From: Microbacterium sp. Root53
GTDB lineage: Bacteria > Actinomycetota > Actinomycetes > Actinomycetales > Microbacteriaceae
DNA: 64,000 nucleotides
Direction of reading: 5' to 3'
NCBI RefSeq assembly: GCF_001426925.1
Contig: NZ_LMFR01000020.1
Span: 1 to 64,000, forward strand
Below are positions 42,901 through 52,152 of this stretch, piece by piece. Position numbers and translations under genes: made by a program. Position 1 is the stretch's first letter, and each line of letters starts with the position of its first letter. The notes under the pieces were generated by a model. The model did no database searches, was not told the DNA's origin, and was given only the letters and a program-made list of their open reading frames with translations.

Positions 42901-43481
42901 AGGAGTTCGCCGCGCTGGAGCAGCGCCACAGGTTCCTCACGGAGCAGCTGGACGACCTCCTGCAGACCCGCAAGGACCTGATGACGATCATCGCGGACCT
43001 GGACGAGCGCATGCAGGTGATCTTCGAGGCCGCGTTCGAGGACACCAAGACGGCCTTCGCCGAGGTCTTCCCGATCCTGTTCCCCGGCGGCACGGGATCC
43101 ATCGCGCTCACCGACCCCGAGAACATGCTCACGACGGGCATCGAGGTCTCGGTGCGGCCGGTGGGTAAGAAGATCGAGCGGCTCTCCCTGCTGTCCGGAG
43201 GCGAGCGGTCGCTCGCCGCTGTGGCGTTCCTCACCGCGATCTTCAAGGCGCGGCCCAGCCCGTTCTACATCCTGGACGAGGTCGAGGCGGCGCTTGACGA
43301 CGCCAACCTCGGGCGCCTGCTGGGCGTGTTCGAGCAGCTGCGCGAGTCCAGCCAGCTGATCGTGATCACGCACCAGAAGCGCACGATGGAGATCGCGGAC
43401 GCGCTGTACGGCGTCTCGATGCGCCAGGACGGCGTCTCGGCCGTCGTCGGCCAGCGGATCTCCGAGCGCGCGGCCTCGTGA
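39924..43481 (+). CDS. smc: Chromosome segregation protein SMC
   Basis: The 1185-residue protein is the SMC subunit of the condensin that organises and segregates the chromosome. The head starts with GFKSFAQPT and Walker A [20 protein letters not shown]. Two long Arg/Glu/Ala-rich coiled coils flank a hinge at about residues 505-640 ([30 protein letters not shown]). The C-terminal head has the signature [14 protein letters not shown] and Walker B [16 protein letters not shown]. Length and layout are standard. ATG 39924 has GAGAGGA upstream. The stop overlaps the next gene (GTGA). Confidence 0.97.
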   Translation: [1185 protein letters not shown]

Positions 43482-44623
43482 GCGCCGCGCCCGCGCCCGA
43501 TCGACTCGAGGCGTTCGACCGGCTCGCGCCGCGCCTGCGCCGGCGCCCCGACGTCGAGGCGCACGATCTCGTGGCCGCCGACGCGAGCGACCGGCTCATC
43601 CTGAGCGAGGCGGGCGATCTCGGCGACGAGGTCATGGTGATCGGCGACCGATACGGCGCGATCACGCTCTCGCTGCTGGCCGCCCAGCCGGACATCCGGA
43701 TCCGCGTGCATCAGGATGCGATCACGGGGAAGCGGGCCCTGCGGCTCAACGCCGAGGAGCTCGGGCTCCCGCTCGATCGGGTCGCCTGGCAAGACCTCGG
43801 CCCGGAGCTGGCGGAGGGAGCCGCGACCGTGCTCATGCAGCTGCCGCGCTCTCTGGACGCGCTCGACGAGATCGCCCAGGGCGTCGCGGCGTCCGCGGCG
43901 CCCGGTGCCCGCCTCGTCGCGGGCGGGCGCGTCAAGCACATGACGCTCGCGATGAACGACGTGCTCGCGCGCCACTTCGAGGAGGTGACCGCCAGCCGGG
44001 CGGCGAGCAAGTCGCGCGTGCTGCACGCGTCGGGCCCGATCCCGACGGAGCCGTCATGGCCCCGGCGTCAGGAGCACTCCGATCCGCGCATCACGGTCTG
44101 CGCGCACGGCGCCGCGTTCGCCGGGACGTCGATCGACATCGGCACGCGCTTCCTGCTGCGGTTCCTGCCGGACATGCGGGAGGCGGCCTCGGCGATCGAC
44201 CTCGCGTGCGGCACCGGCGTCCTGGCGACCATGCTGGCGCGCGAGCGGCCCGGCATCCGGGTCGTCGCGACGGACCAGTCCGCCGCCGCGGTCGCTTCCG
44301 CCCGCGCCACCGCAGCGGCGAACGCCGTCGCCGACCGCGTCGACGTCGTGCGCGACGACGGGCTCGGATCGCAGCCCGGTGCGTCGGCCGACCTCATCCT
44401 GCTCAACCCGCCGTTCCATTCCGGCGCCGCGGTCACCGACGCGATCGCCCCGCGGCTGCTCGCCGACGCGGCGCGCGTGCTGCGCCCCGGCGGGGAGCTC
44501 TGGTGCGTGTACAACTCGCACCTCGGCTACCGCCCGATCCTCGAGCGCCTCGTCGGCCCGACCCGTCAGGCCGGCCGCAACCCGAAGTTCACGGTGACCG
44601 CGAGCGTGCGTCGCGCGGACTGA
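43478..44623 (+). CDS. RlmG/RsmC-like class I rRNA methyltransferase
   Basis: The 381-residue protein has two Rossmann-like halves, as in RlmG and RsmC: a degenerate N-terminal one (about residues 40-180) and a SAM-binding C-terminal one with AIDLACGTGVLATMLAR, VVATDQSAAAVASARA and the catalytic NPPFHSG motif (about residue 308). NPPF marks N2-guanine methylation of rRNA, probably of 23S G1835 or 16S G1207. GTG 43478 overlaps the smc stop. The exact target base is not decided by the motifs. Confidence 0.85.
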   Translation: MSAAPAPDRLEAFDRLAPRLRRRPDVEAHDLVAADASDRLILSEAGDLGDEVMVIGDRYGAITLSLLAAQPDIRIRVHQDAITGKRALRLNAEELGLPLDRVAWQDLGPELAEGAATVLMQLPRSLDALDEIAQGVAASAAPGARLVAGGRVKHMTLAMNDVLARHFEEVTASRAASKSRVLHASGPIPTEPSWPRRQEHSDPRITVCAHGAAFAGTSIDIGTRFLLRFLPDMREAASAIDLACGTGVLATMLARERPGIRVVATDQSAAAVASARATAAANAVADRVDVVRDDGLGSQPGASADLILLNPPFHSGAAVTDAIAPRLLADAARVLRPGGELWCVYNSHLGYRPILERLVGPTRQAGRNPKFTVTASVRRAD

Positions 44624-44630
44624 GCGCGCG

Positions 44631-45833
44631 TCAGCGGCCGAGGACCTCGGAGTAGAGCTCGATGGTGCGGTCCGCGATCGACAGCCACGAGAACTCGCGC
44701 TCGGCCCGCTCGCGGCCGGCCTCGCCCAGCGCGCGGGCGCGGTCGGGGTCCGAGACCATGTCGGTCAGGGCCGCGGCGAGATCCGCGACGAAGCGGTCCG
44801 GGTCGGTCGGGGTGCCGGTGCCGTCGTCCAGCTGGTCGATCGGCACGATCGTGCCCGTGACGCCGTCGGCCACGACCTCGGGGATGCCGCCGGTGCGGGT
44901 CCCGACGACCGGGGCGCCGCACGCCATGGCCTCGAGGTTCACGATGCCGAGCGGCTCGTACACGGAGGGACACGCGAACGTCGTCGCGGCGCTCAGCAGG
45001 GCGCACAGCTCGGGGCGCGGCAGGTGGCGGTCGATCCACACGACGCCGGAGCGCTCCTGGCGCAGCTCGGCGACCAGGCCCTCGACCTCCGCCATGATCT
45101 CGGGGGTGTCCGGGGCGCCGGCGCACAGCACCAGCTGCACCTCGGGCGGCAGCAGGCGCGCCGCGCGCAGCAGGTACGGCAGGCCCTTCTGGCGCGTGAT
45201 GCGACCGACGAACACGACGGACGGGCGATCCGGGTCGACCCCCAGCGCACGGACCGTGTCGGGGTCGTCGACGCGCTGCCAGGCGCTGAGGTCGATGCCG
45301 TTGTAGACGACCTTGACGCGGTCCGGCTCGAGGTCCGGGTAGACGCGCAGCAGGTCGCGCCGCATGCCCTCGCTCACGGCGACGACCGCGTCCGCCTGCG
45401 TCAGCGCGTCCCGCTCGATCCAGCTCGACAGGCGGTAGCCGCCTCCGAGCTGCTCGGCCTTCCACGGACGCAGGGGCTCGAGGCTGTGCGCCGTGGCGAT
45501 GTGCGGGATGCCGTGCAGCATCTTCGCGACGTGGCCCGCGAAGTTCGCGTACCAGGTGTGCGAGTGCACCAGGTCGGCGCCCGCCGCATCCGAGGCGATC
45601 TCGAGGTCGACGCCCATGGTCTGGAGCGCGCCGTTGGCCGACGCGAGTCCCGACGGGATGCCGTACGCGAACGTGCCCGGCTCGTCGCGGGCGGCGCCGA
45701 AGCACCGCACCAGGACCTCCAGGTCGACGCCCGGCCGCGGCAGGCGCAGCGCCTTCGCGAGCTCGGCGACGTGGACGCCCGCGCCTCCGTAGATCTCCGG
45801 CGGGTACTCGCGGGTGAGCAGATCGACGCGCAT
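44631..45833 (-). CDS. glgA: Glycogen synthase / maltose-1-phosphate synthase, actinobacterial GlgA type
   Basis: The 400-residue GT4 glycosyltransferase begins with LTREYPPEIYGGAGVHV (GGAG donor loop). It then has HSHTWYANFAGH, VFVGRITRQKGLPYLL and the E-x7-E motif EPLGIVNLEAMACGAPVV. Length and motifs match the short actinobacterial GlgA/GlgM, which uses ADP-glucose to make maltose-1-phosphate or extend glucan. It is divergent from glgC, the supplier of ADP-glucose. The start is supported by TACGGT 6 nt upstream. Confidence 0.92.
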   Translation of the reverse strand: MRVDLLTREYPPEIYGGAGVHVAELAKALRLPRPGVDLEVLVRCFGAARDEPGTFAYGIPSGLASANGALQTMGVDLEIASDAAGADLVHSHTWYANFAGHVAKMLHGIPHIATAHSLEPLRPWKAEQLGGGYRLSSWIERDALTQADAVVAVSEGMRRDLLRVYPDLEPDRVKVVYNGIDLSAWQRVDDPDTVRALGVDPDRPSVVFVGRITRQKGLPYLLRAARLLPPEVQLVLCAGAPDTPEIMAEVEGLVAELRQERSGVVWIDRHLPRPELCALLSAATTFACPSVYEPLGIVNLEAMACGAPVVGTRTGGIPEVVADGVTGTIVPIDQLDDGTGTPTDPDRFVADLAAALTDMVSDPDRARALGEAGRERAEREFSWLSIADRTIELYSEVLGR

Positions 45834-45839
45834 GCAGTC

Positions 45840-45845
45840 ACCGTA
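45840..45845 (-). promoter_or_regulatory. -10 box of glgA (leaderless)
   Basis: TACGGT on the minus strand ends 6 nt before ATG 45833. Confidence 0.45.
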
Positions 45846-45975
45846 CTGCGTCGCGGCCCTCCGCGACGCCCCATGACAATCGGATCCTTCGAGTGATCGG
45901 CTAAGTCGCACTCCCGCTGGGGGCGCATACGACAGTAGTGTCGGGCTCGAGGTCCGACGAAGGGCAGGTGACCGC

Positions 45976-47223
45976 ATGGCGGCGACGAAGAAGGTTCTCG
46001 GTATCGTCCTGGCAGGCGGTGAGGGCAAGCGATTGATGCCCTTGACGCTGGACCGGGCGAAACCGGCAGTGCCGTTCGGTGGGCACTACCGCCTGATCGA
46101 CTTCGCGCTGTCGAACCTGATGAACTCCGGTCTGCGCCAGGTCGTCGTGCTGACCCAGTACAAGTCCCACAGCCTCGACCGGCACATCTCGACGCTGTGG
46201 CGCCTGAACGGTCTGTTCAACTCGTACGTCACGTCGGTGCCGGCGCAGCAGCGCCTCGGCAAGCGCTGGTACCTCGGCTCGGCCGACGCGATCCTGCAGA
46301 GCCTCAACCTCGTCTACGACGAGAAGCCGGACTACATCGTCGTGGTCGGCGCCGACCACGTGTACCGCATGGACTTCGAGCAGATGATCGAGGCGCACAT
46401 CGCCTCGGGCGCGGAGTGCACCGTGGCGGCCATCCGGCAGCCGATCTCGCTCGCCAACCAGTTCGGCGTGATCGACGTCGACCCCGAGAAGCCGGACAGC
46501 ATCCGCGAGTTCCTCGAGAAGCCCGAGCACCCGCAGGGCCTTCCCGACTCGCCCGGGGAGGTCCTCGCATCGATGGGCAACTACGTCTTCACGGCGGATG
46601 CGCTGGTGGACGCGGTGCTCGCGGACGGCGAGCGCGCCGACTCGAAGCACGACATGGGCGGCGACATCGTGCCCTACTTCGTGGAGCGCGGCGCGGCCGG
46701 GGTCTACGACATGAAGCACAACGACGTGCCGGGCAGCACGGCGCGCGACCGGTACTACTGGCGCGACGTGGGGACGATCGACTCGTACTTCGACGCGCAC
46801 CAGGACCTGATCTCGGTGCTGCCGGTGTTCAACCTGTACAACGACGAGTGGCCGATCTTCAGCCGGCAGGACAACATGCCTCCCGCGAAGTTCACGCGCG
46901 ACGCGCGCGGCACGCTCAGCACGGTCATCGACTCGATCGTGTCGCTCGGATCCGTGATCTCGGGCGCGCACATCGAGCGCAGCGTGCTGGGAGCGCGGAC
47001 GGTCGTCGAGTCGGGGGCCATGCTGAGCGACTCCATCGTGTTCGAGCAGTCGCGCATCGCGGCCGGGGCCACCGTGCGCCGCGCGATCGTCGACAAGAGC
47101 GCGATCGTGGAGTCCGGGGCGACCGTGGGCGTCGACCCCGAGCTGGACCGCTCGCGCGGCTTCACGGTCACCGACAGCGGCATCACGGTCGTCGGCAAGG
47201 GCGTGCGCGTCACGCGCGACTGA
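45976..47223 (+). CDS. glgC: Glucose-1-phosphate adenylyltransferase
   Basis: The 415-residue enzyme makes ADP-glucose for glycogen. It has the N-terminal [24 protein letters not shown], the [17 protein letters not shown] segment, [11 protein letters not shown], and FLEKPEHP with a substrate lysine. A left-handed beta-helix C-terminus is suggested by [20 protein letters not shown]. It is divergent from glgA across a 142-bp gap; a TAGTGT at 45936-45941 could be its -10, and GAAGGGCAGG its ribosome-binding site. Confidence 0.96.
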   Translation: MAATKKVLGIVLAGGEGKRLMPLTLDRAKPAVPFGGHYRLIDFALSNLMNSGLRQVVVLTQYKSHSLDRHISTLWRLNGLFNSYVTSVPAQQRLGKRWYLGSADAILQSLNLVYDEKPDYIVVVGADHVYRMDFEQMIEAHIASGAECTVAAIRQPISLANQFGVIDVDPEKPDSIREFLEKPEHPQGLPDSPGEVLASMGNYVFTADALVDAVLADGERADSKHDMGGDIVPYFVERGAAGVYDMKHNDVPGSTARDRYYWRDVGTIDSYFDAHQDLISVLPVFNLYNDEWPIFSRQDNMPPAKFTRDARGTLSTVIDSIVSLGSVISGAHIERSVLGARTVVESGAMLSDSIVFEQSRIAAGATVRRAIVDKSAIVESGATVGVDPELDRSRGFTVTDSGITVVGKGVRVTRD

Positions 47224-47241
47224 GCCCCGCGCGCATCCGCA

Positions 47242-47247
47242 TAGGCT
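47242..47247 (+). promoter_or_regulatory. -10 box of ftsY (leaderless)
   Basis: TAGGCT ends 6 nt before ATG 47254. Confidence 0.5.
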
Positions 47248-47253
47248 GGACCC

Positions 47254-48135
47254 ATGGCGGAGAAGTGGTCCCTGGGTCGTGCCCTGCGCGGCGTGTTCGT
47301 GCGTCCGACGATCGACGAGGACACCTGGGACGGGCTCGAGACCGCCCTCATCCAGGCGGACTTCGGCCCGGACATCACGGAGCGCGTCGTCGAGCAGCTG
47401 CGCGCGGACGTCGAGCGATACCGCACGACGGACCCGCGCGACCTGAACCGCATGCTCCAGGAGACGCTCGAGGAGCGCTTCGCGAAGTACGACACGACCC
47501 TGAAGCTCACCGAGCGACCCGCCGTGGTGCTCGTGGTGGGCGTCAACGGCGTCGGCAAGACCACGACGATCGGCAAGTTCGCGCACTTCCTGCGCCGCTA
47601 CGGGCGCTCGGTCGTGGTCGGGGCCGCCGACACGTTCCGCGCCGCCGCCGTCGACCAGCTGGCGACGTGGGCCGAGCGCGGGGGCGCCGCCATCGTCCGC
47701 CCGGAGCGCGAGGGCCAGGATCCGGCGTCCGTCGCGTTCCAGACGATCGACCACGCCAAGCGCACGGGCACCGAGATCGTGCTCGTGGACACGGCCGGGC
47801 GCCTGCACACCAAGGGCGGGCTCATGGACGAGCTCACCAAGATCCGCCGGGTGATCGAGAAGCAGGCGCCGATCAGCGAGGTGCTGCTCGTGCTGGACGC
47901 CACGACGGGTCAGAACGGCGTGATGCAGGCCGAGGCGTTCCTGCAGCACGCGGGCGTCACGGGCCTCGTGATCTCGAAGCTCGACGGCTCGGCCAAGGGC
48001 GGCTTCGTCCTCGCCGTCCAGGAGCGCACGGGCATCCCGGTCAAGCTCGTCGGCCAGGGCGAGGGCATCGGCGATCTCACCGGTTTCACCCCGCATGTGT
48101 TCGTCCAGTCGCTGGTCGAGGGCGCCGTCGACTGA
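47254..48135 (+). CDS. ftsY: Signal recognition particle receptor FtsY
   Basis: The 293-residue NG-domain GTPase docks SRP-ribosome complexes at the membrane. It has the N-domain (WDGLETALIQADFGPDITE), G1 GVNGVGKTTTIGKFAHFLR, DTFRAAAVDQL, DTAGRLHTK and the SKLDGSAKGG base-recognition motif. The acidic A domain found in E. coli is absent, so this is a short actinobacterial FtsY. smc and ftsY are near each other in many actinobacteria; here glgA/glgC lie between. Confidence 0.95.
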   Translation: MAEKWSLGRALRGVFVRPTIDEDTWDGLETALIQADFGPDITERVVEQLRADVERYRTTDPRDLNRMLQETLEERFAKYDTTLKLTERPAVVLVVGVNGVGKTTTIGKFAHFLRRYGRSVVVGAADTFRAAAVDQLATWAERGGAAIVRPEREGQDPASVAFQTIDHAKRTGTEIVLVDTAGRLHTKGGLMDELTKIRRVIEKQAPISEVLLVLDATTGQNGVMQAEAFLQHAGVTGLVISKLDGSAKGGFVLAVQERTGIPVKLVGQGEGIGDLTGFTPHVFVQSLVEGAVD

Positions 48136-48231
48136 CGGCGCGGAGCGTCGCGGCGGCCGGCGGGGTCGCGTCGCCGCGGTGCGGGGACACGCTCGAGATG
48201 CGCAACCTACCGCCGCGGCGGTGCGACTGCT

Positions 48232-48237
48232 TACATA
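48232..48237 (+). promoter_or_regulatory. -10 box of the DUF2004 gene
   Basis: TACATA ends 5 nt before ATG 48243. There is no ribosome-binding site. Confidence 0.35.
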
Positions 48238-48242
48238 GGTCT

Positions 48243-48743
48243 ATGGCGATCGAACACGACTTCTTCGGTCTTCTGGAGTCCGGTCCCGACGGCTCGATCT
48301 TCTGGTCGGAGAACGTCGATCTGGGCGACCAGAACGTGACGGTCGACCTGACCGCGCCCGACCAGGACGACGTGTCCCCGGCCGCCCTCGACGCGGCGGC
48401 CGCCATGGTGTCGGCGCTGGAGGAGCTGGATCGCCGCGCCCGCGTCGCGATGCTCGCGGAGGTGGACAACCGCGCGAGCGAGGTGACCGAGTACATCCTG
48501 ATGCAGCAGGAGACCCTGGGCGACGAGCTCGAGGACTACCTGGTGGACATCAGCGGCGAGCCCGCGGTGGACATCATCCGGTCGCTGCAGCTGATGAGCA
48601 TGACGATCCTCGCCGACGAGCACGGCGGCGACGACCCGTTCGCGGTGCTCGAGTACGCGCTCGACCCGGATGCGGCCGACGACGTGCTTCTCGTGAACCT
48701 GGACTCGGCCGGCTCCGTGCTGTCGGTCACCAGCGCCGACTGA
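48243..48743 (+). CDS. DUF2004 family protein
   Basis: The 166-residue acidic protein (MAIEHDFFGLLES, IFWSENVDLGDQNVTVDL, VLEYALDPDAADDVLLVNLD) matches the small DUF2004 family. Residues about 15-40 are predicted beta-strands and about 45-120 helical. Theoretical pI must be very low, since Asp and Glu make up a large share. No function is known. It converges on the ABC transporter ATPase gene, with stops 3 bp apart. Confidence 0.7.
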   Translation: MAIEHDFFGLLESGPDGSIFWSENVDLGDQNVTVDLTAPDQDDVSPAALDAAAAMVSALEELDRRARVAMLAEVDNRASEVTEYILMQQETLGDELEDYLVDISGEPAVDIIRSLQLMSMTILADEHGGDDPFAVLEYALDPDAADDVLLVNLDSAGSVLSVTSAD

Positions 48744-48746
48744 CGC

Positions 48747-50261
48747 CTAGCCGAGCGCGGCGGCCACCAGGTCGCGGGTGAACGCATGCTGCGGATCGCC
48801 GAACACGGACTCGGTGCCGCCCTCCTCGACCACGACGCCGTGCCGCATGACCGCGACGCGGTCGCTCACCCTCCGGACGACCGCGAGGTCGTGCGAGATG
48901 AACACGATCGCCAGGCCCTCCGTCCGCTGCAGGTCCAGCAGCAGGTCGAGGATGCCCGACTGCGTCGTGACGTCCAGCGCCGACACCGGCTCGTCGCAGA
49001 CCAGCACGTCCGGGTCCGCCGCGAGGGCGCGCGCGATCGCGACGCGCTGGCGCTGGCCTCCCGACAGGCTCGCCGGGCGGCGCCGCAGCACCGCGGCGGG
49101 GTCGAGTCCGACGCGCTCGAGCAGCGCGGTGGGCGAGGGCGCGGCGCCGCGCCGTGCGAGGCGCAGAATGCGCTCGACCGTGTGCCGCGGATCGAACGAG
49201 CCGAGCGGATCCTGCGGCACGAGCCGCATCCGCGCGCCCTCCGCCCGGTGCACCTCGCCGGCGTCGGGGCGCTCGAGACCTGTGAGCAGCCGGGCGAGCG
49301 TGGTCTTTCCCGAGCCCGACTCTCCGACCACCCCGAGCACCTCGCCGCGCCGCACCGACACGTCGACGCCGTCGACCGCCGCGAACGCTCCCGACGGGCC
49401 CGGGTAGCGGCGCACCAGTCCGGTGGCCTCGATCACGGGTCCGCCGGGTGCTGCCGCCGTGGGCTTCGGGCCCGTGGGGGCCGCCGCGAGCAGCGCGCGC
49501 GTCGCGGGATGCGCGGGCGCGTGGAGCACCTGTTCCGCGGACCCGTGCTCGACGATGCGCCCGCCGTCGATCACCGCGATCCGGTCGGCGACGCGCGCGA
49601 CGGCGGACAGGTCGTGCGTGATGAGCAGCAGTCCCGTGCCCTCGTCGCGCAGGCGGCCCAGCAGGCCGAGGACGCGCACGGCCGTCGTCGCGTCCAGGGC
49701 CGTGGTCGGCTCGTCGGCGACGATCAGCCGCGCCCCGCCGACCACCGCCGACGCGATCAGCGCGCGCTGGCGCATCCCGCCCGACAGCTGGCCCGGGCGC
49801 TGCCGCAGGCGCGCATCGGACTCCACGCGCGCCGGGCCGCCGAGCGGGAGGCCGGCCGCATCGAGCGCGTCCAGCACGCGGGATCGCCGCTCGGCGCGCG
49901 GGACGCCGCGGACCGCGAGGGTCTCGCCGACCTCCGCGCCGATCGTACGCAGCGGGTCCAGGGACTGCAGGGCGTCCTGCAGCACGAGGGACACGTCGGC
50001 GCCGCGCAGCGCGCGCCACGCGCGCTCGGGCAGCCGGCGCGCATCGCGCCCCGCGATGTCGAACACGTCGGCGGCGACGCCCGCGCCGTCGCGGCGCGTG
50101 AGGCCGAGCAGGGTGCGGGCGAGCACGGACTTGCCCGCACCGGACTCGCCCACGACGGCGAGGCATTCGCCGGGCGCGACCTCCAGGTCGACGCCGCGCA
50201 GCACGTCGGCTCCGCCGAGCCGCACGCGCAGCCCGCGGACGCTGAGCAGGGGAGTCGTCAT
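48747..50261 (-). CDS. Oligopeptide-type ABC transporter ATPase, two domains fused
   Basis: The 504-residue protein has two complete ABC domains: residues about 1-245 (Walker A GESGAGKSVLART, signature LSGGMRQRALIA, Walker B LIVADEPTTALDATT) and about 270-504 (GESGSGKTTLARL, LSGGQRQRVAIA, VLVCDEPVSALDVTT). This is a DppD-DppF type fusion, enough to power the two permeases encoded upstream. ATG 50261 overlaps the permease stop (ATGA). It is the last gene of an operon of binding protein, permease, permease and ATPase. Confidence 0.9.
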   Translation of the reverse strand: MTTPLLSVRGLRVRLGGADVLRGVDLEVAPGECLAVVGESGAGKSVLARTLLGLTRRDGAGVAADVFDIAGRDARRLPERAWRALRGADVSLVLQDALQSLDPLRTIGAEVGETLAVRGVPRAERRSRVLDALDAAGLPLGGPARVESDARLRQRPGQLSGGMRQRALIASAVVGGARLIVADEPTTALDATTAVRVLGLLGRLRDEGTGLLLITHDLSAVARVADRIAVIDGGRIVEHGSAEQVLHAPAHPATRALLAAAPTGPKPTAAAPGGPVIEATGLVRRYPGPSGAFAAVDGVDVSVRRGEVLGVVGESGSGKTTLARLLTGLERPDAGEVHRAEGARMRLVPQDPLGSFDPRHTVERILRLARRGAAPSPTALLERVGLDPAAVLRRRPASLSGGQRQRVAIARALAADPDVLVCDEPVSALDVTTQSGILDLLLDLQRTEGLAIVFISHDLAVVRRVSDRVAVMRHGVVVEEGGTESVFGDPQHAFTRDLVAAALG

Positions 50262-51097
50262 GAGCCCGCCGATCCGGCGCCGGACGCCCGGCGGCCCAGC
50301 ACGGTCAGGACGGTCGCGGTCGCGACGATCGCGAGGCCGGGCAGCACGGTCATCCACCACGCCGTGCCGATGTACACGCGACCCGCGTTGAGCATGGCGC
50401 CCCACTCCGGCGAGGGCGGCAGCGCGCCCAGCCCCAGGAAGCTGAGGGCCGACACCCACACGATCGCCTGGCCGACGCCGAGCGTCGCGGTCGCGACCAG
50501 CGGCCACAGCGTGTTGGGGGCGATGTGGCGCGCGAACACCGCGACGGGTCCGACGCCCTCGTGCCGCGCATACGCGACGTAGTCGCTGCGGACCACGCCC
50601 CGCACGCGGGCCCGCAGGATGCGCGCGTACCCGGGCGCGGTCGCGGCGCCGATCGCGATGACGGACGCCTGCGTGCCGGGCCCGATGACGGCGACCAGGA
50701 GCAGCGCCATCACGAGCGTGGGGAGCGCGAAGAGGACCTCGACGACGCGGGCGATGGCGGCATCCAGCCAGCGCGGGCCCAGGGCGCCCGCGAAGCCGAG
50801 CACGAGGCCCGCGCCGATGCCGATCCCGGTGGCGGCCAGGCCGATGCCGGCCGATGCGGCCGCGCCGTGCACCACGCGCGTGAACAGGTCGCGCCCGGAC
50901 TCGTCGGTGCCGAACGGATGCGTCCACGACGGCGGCGAGAACGCCTCGGCGGGCGCGATCGCGAGCGGATCGCCGGGGGCGAGCACGCCGGGCGCGACGA
51001 CCGCGAGCAGGATGGCCGCGAGCCCGAGCGCCGCGACGACGCCGCCGGGACCGAGGCGCCGGAGGATCCGCGCGGCATCGGCCGCCATGACGCTCAC
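50258..51097 (-). CDS. Oligopeptide-type ABC transporter permease (DppC-like)
   Basis: The 279-residue polytopic protein shows the DppC/OppC features: the PFGTDESGRDLFTRVVHGA N-terminal loop and a cytoplasmic EAA-type loop near YVAYARHEGVGPVAVFARHIAP, with about 5 membrane spans. GTG 51097 overlaps the upstream permease stop (GTGA). A later ATG at 51088 is possible, 3 residues in. It pairs with the permease at 51094. Confidence 0.88.
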   Translation of the reverse strand: MSVMAADAARILRRLGPGGVVAALGLAAILLAVVAPGVLAPGDPLAIAPAEAFSPPSWTHPFGTDESGRDLFTRVVHGAAASAGIGLAATGIGIGAGLVLGFAGALGPRWLDAAIARVVEVLFALPTLVMALLLVAVIGPGTQASVIAIGAATAPGYARILRARVRGVVRSDYVAYARHEGVGPVAVFARHIAPNTLWPLVATATLGVGQAIVWVSALSFLGLGALPPSPEWGAMLNAGRVYIGTAWWMTVLPGLAIVATATVLTVLGRRASGAGSAGS

Positions 51098-52152
51098 GAT
51101 CCCACCGCCAGCTCGGGCGTGCGCATCGCGTGCGGCGCACGGGGCGTGCGCAGCCGCGGATCCACCACGAGCTCGACCGCGTCGACGACCGTTACGACGA
51201 CCACGTAGAGCAGCGCCACCACCACGACCGCCCCGATCACGAGCGGCACATCGCGCGACATCGCGGCGTCGAGCAGCAGGCGACCGAGGCCGGGGCGCGC
51301 GAACAGCGCCTCGACCACGACCGCGCCGCTCAGCAGGTGGCCGAACGCCCAGCCCGACAGGGACAGGGCCGGAAGGCTCGCGTGCCGCAGCGTGTGGTGC
51401 AGCAGCACGCGCGGCTCGCTCGCCCCGCGCGACCGCGCGGTGACGGCGAACGGCGACGCGTCGGCCTCCAGCAGAGCGTCGCGGGACACCTGCGCCAGGA
51501 AGCCCGCGATCGGGATCGCGAGCGTGACGACGGGGAGGACCAGGCCGGCCGGGCCGGCGCCGGAGCTGGTGGCGGGAAGAATCTGCAGCGACGACGCGAA
51601 CACCAGGATGAGCACCGCGCCGAGCCAGAACTGCGGCATCACGGTCGCGACCAGCTCGAGCCCCCGCAGCACGCCCACCGCGGCGCGACCGGCCCGGCCC
51701 CGCCATCCCGATCCGGCGCCCGCGGTCGCCGCGATCGTCGAACCGGCGACCGCGAGCGCCCACGCGAGCAGCAGCGCGAGGACCGCGAGCAGCAGCGTCC
51801 CCGGGAGCTGGGCGCCGATGAGCTCCGCGACCGGCTGGCGGCGGGCATACGAGTCGCCGAGCTGGAACGTCGCGACGCGCCACAGCTGCGCGAGGTACTG
51901 CACGACCAGGGGATGGTCGAGGCCGTACGCCGCGCGCGCCTGGGCGACCGCCTCCGGCCCGGCCTGGGAGCCGGGTCCGCCGAGGATCGCCTCGAGCGGG
52001 TCGCCGGAGGCGCGCAGCGCGAAGAACACCGCGGTCGCGACGACCCAGATCACCAGCAGCGCGGAGCCGATCCGGCCCAGCAGCCAGCGCAGCCAGGCCG
52101 GGAGCCCGCGCGCCAGTCGCGCGGGGAGGGGATCAGCCGACGAGTCGGGCAT
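51094..52152 (-). CDS. Oligopeptide-type ABC transporter permease (DppB-like)
   Basis: The 352-residue polytopic protein begins with a cytoplasmic segment and a first span (IGSALLVIWVVATAVFFAL). The long external loop has the DppB/OppB pattern (LGGPGSQAGPEAVAQARAAYGLDHPLV-type) and the EAA loop reads VTARSRGASEPRVLLHHTL. It overlaps the binding-protein gene by 20 bp. Together with the DppC-like gene it forms the membrane channel. Confidence 0.88.
   Translation of the reverse strand: MPDSSADPLPARLARGLPAWLRWLLGRIGSALLVIWVVATAVFFALRASGDPLEAILGGPGSQAGPEAVAQARAAYGLDHPLVVQYLAQLWRVATFQLGDSYARRQPVAELIGAQLPGTLLLAVLALLLAWALAVAGSTIAATAGAGSGWRGRAGRAAVGVLRGLELVATVMPQFWLGAVLILVFASSLQILPATSSGAGPAGLVLPVVTLAIPIAGFLAQVSRDALLEADASPFAVTARSRGASEPRVLLHHTLRHASLPALSLSGWAFGHLLSGAVVVEALFARPGLGRLLLDAAMSRDVPLVIGAVVVVALLYVVVVTVVDAVELVVDPRLRTPRAPHAMRTPELAVGS

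Noticed and set aside
39624..43373. A 1249-codon minus-strand open frame opposite smc
   Set aside because: It is antisense to smc with repeated Leu/Arg/Gly/His runs and no domain; only its last 33 codons have their own start and ribosome-binding site.
45901..48096. Minus-strand open frame opposite glgC and ftsY
   Set aside because: Antisense to two well-conserved genes; composition is a shadow pattern.
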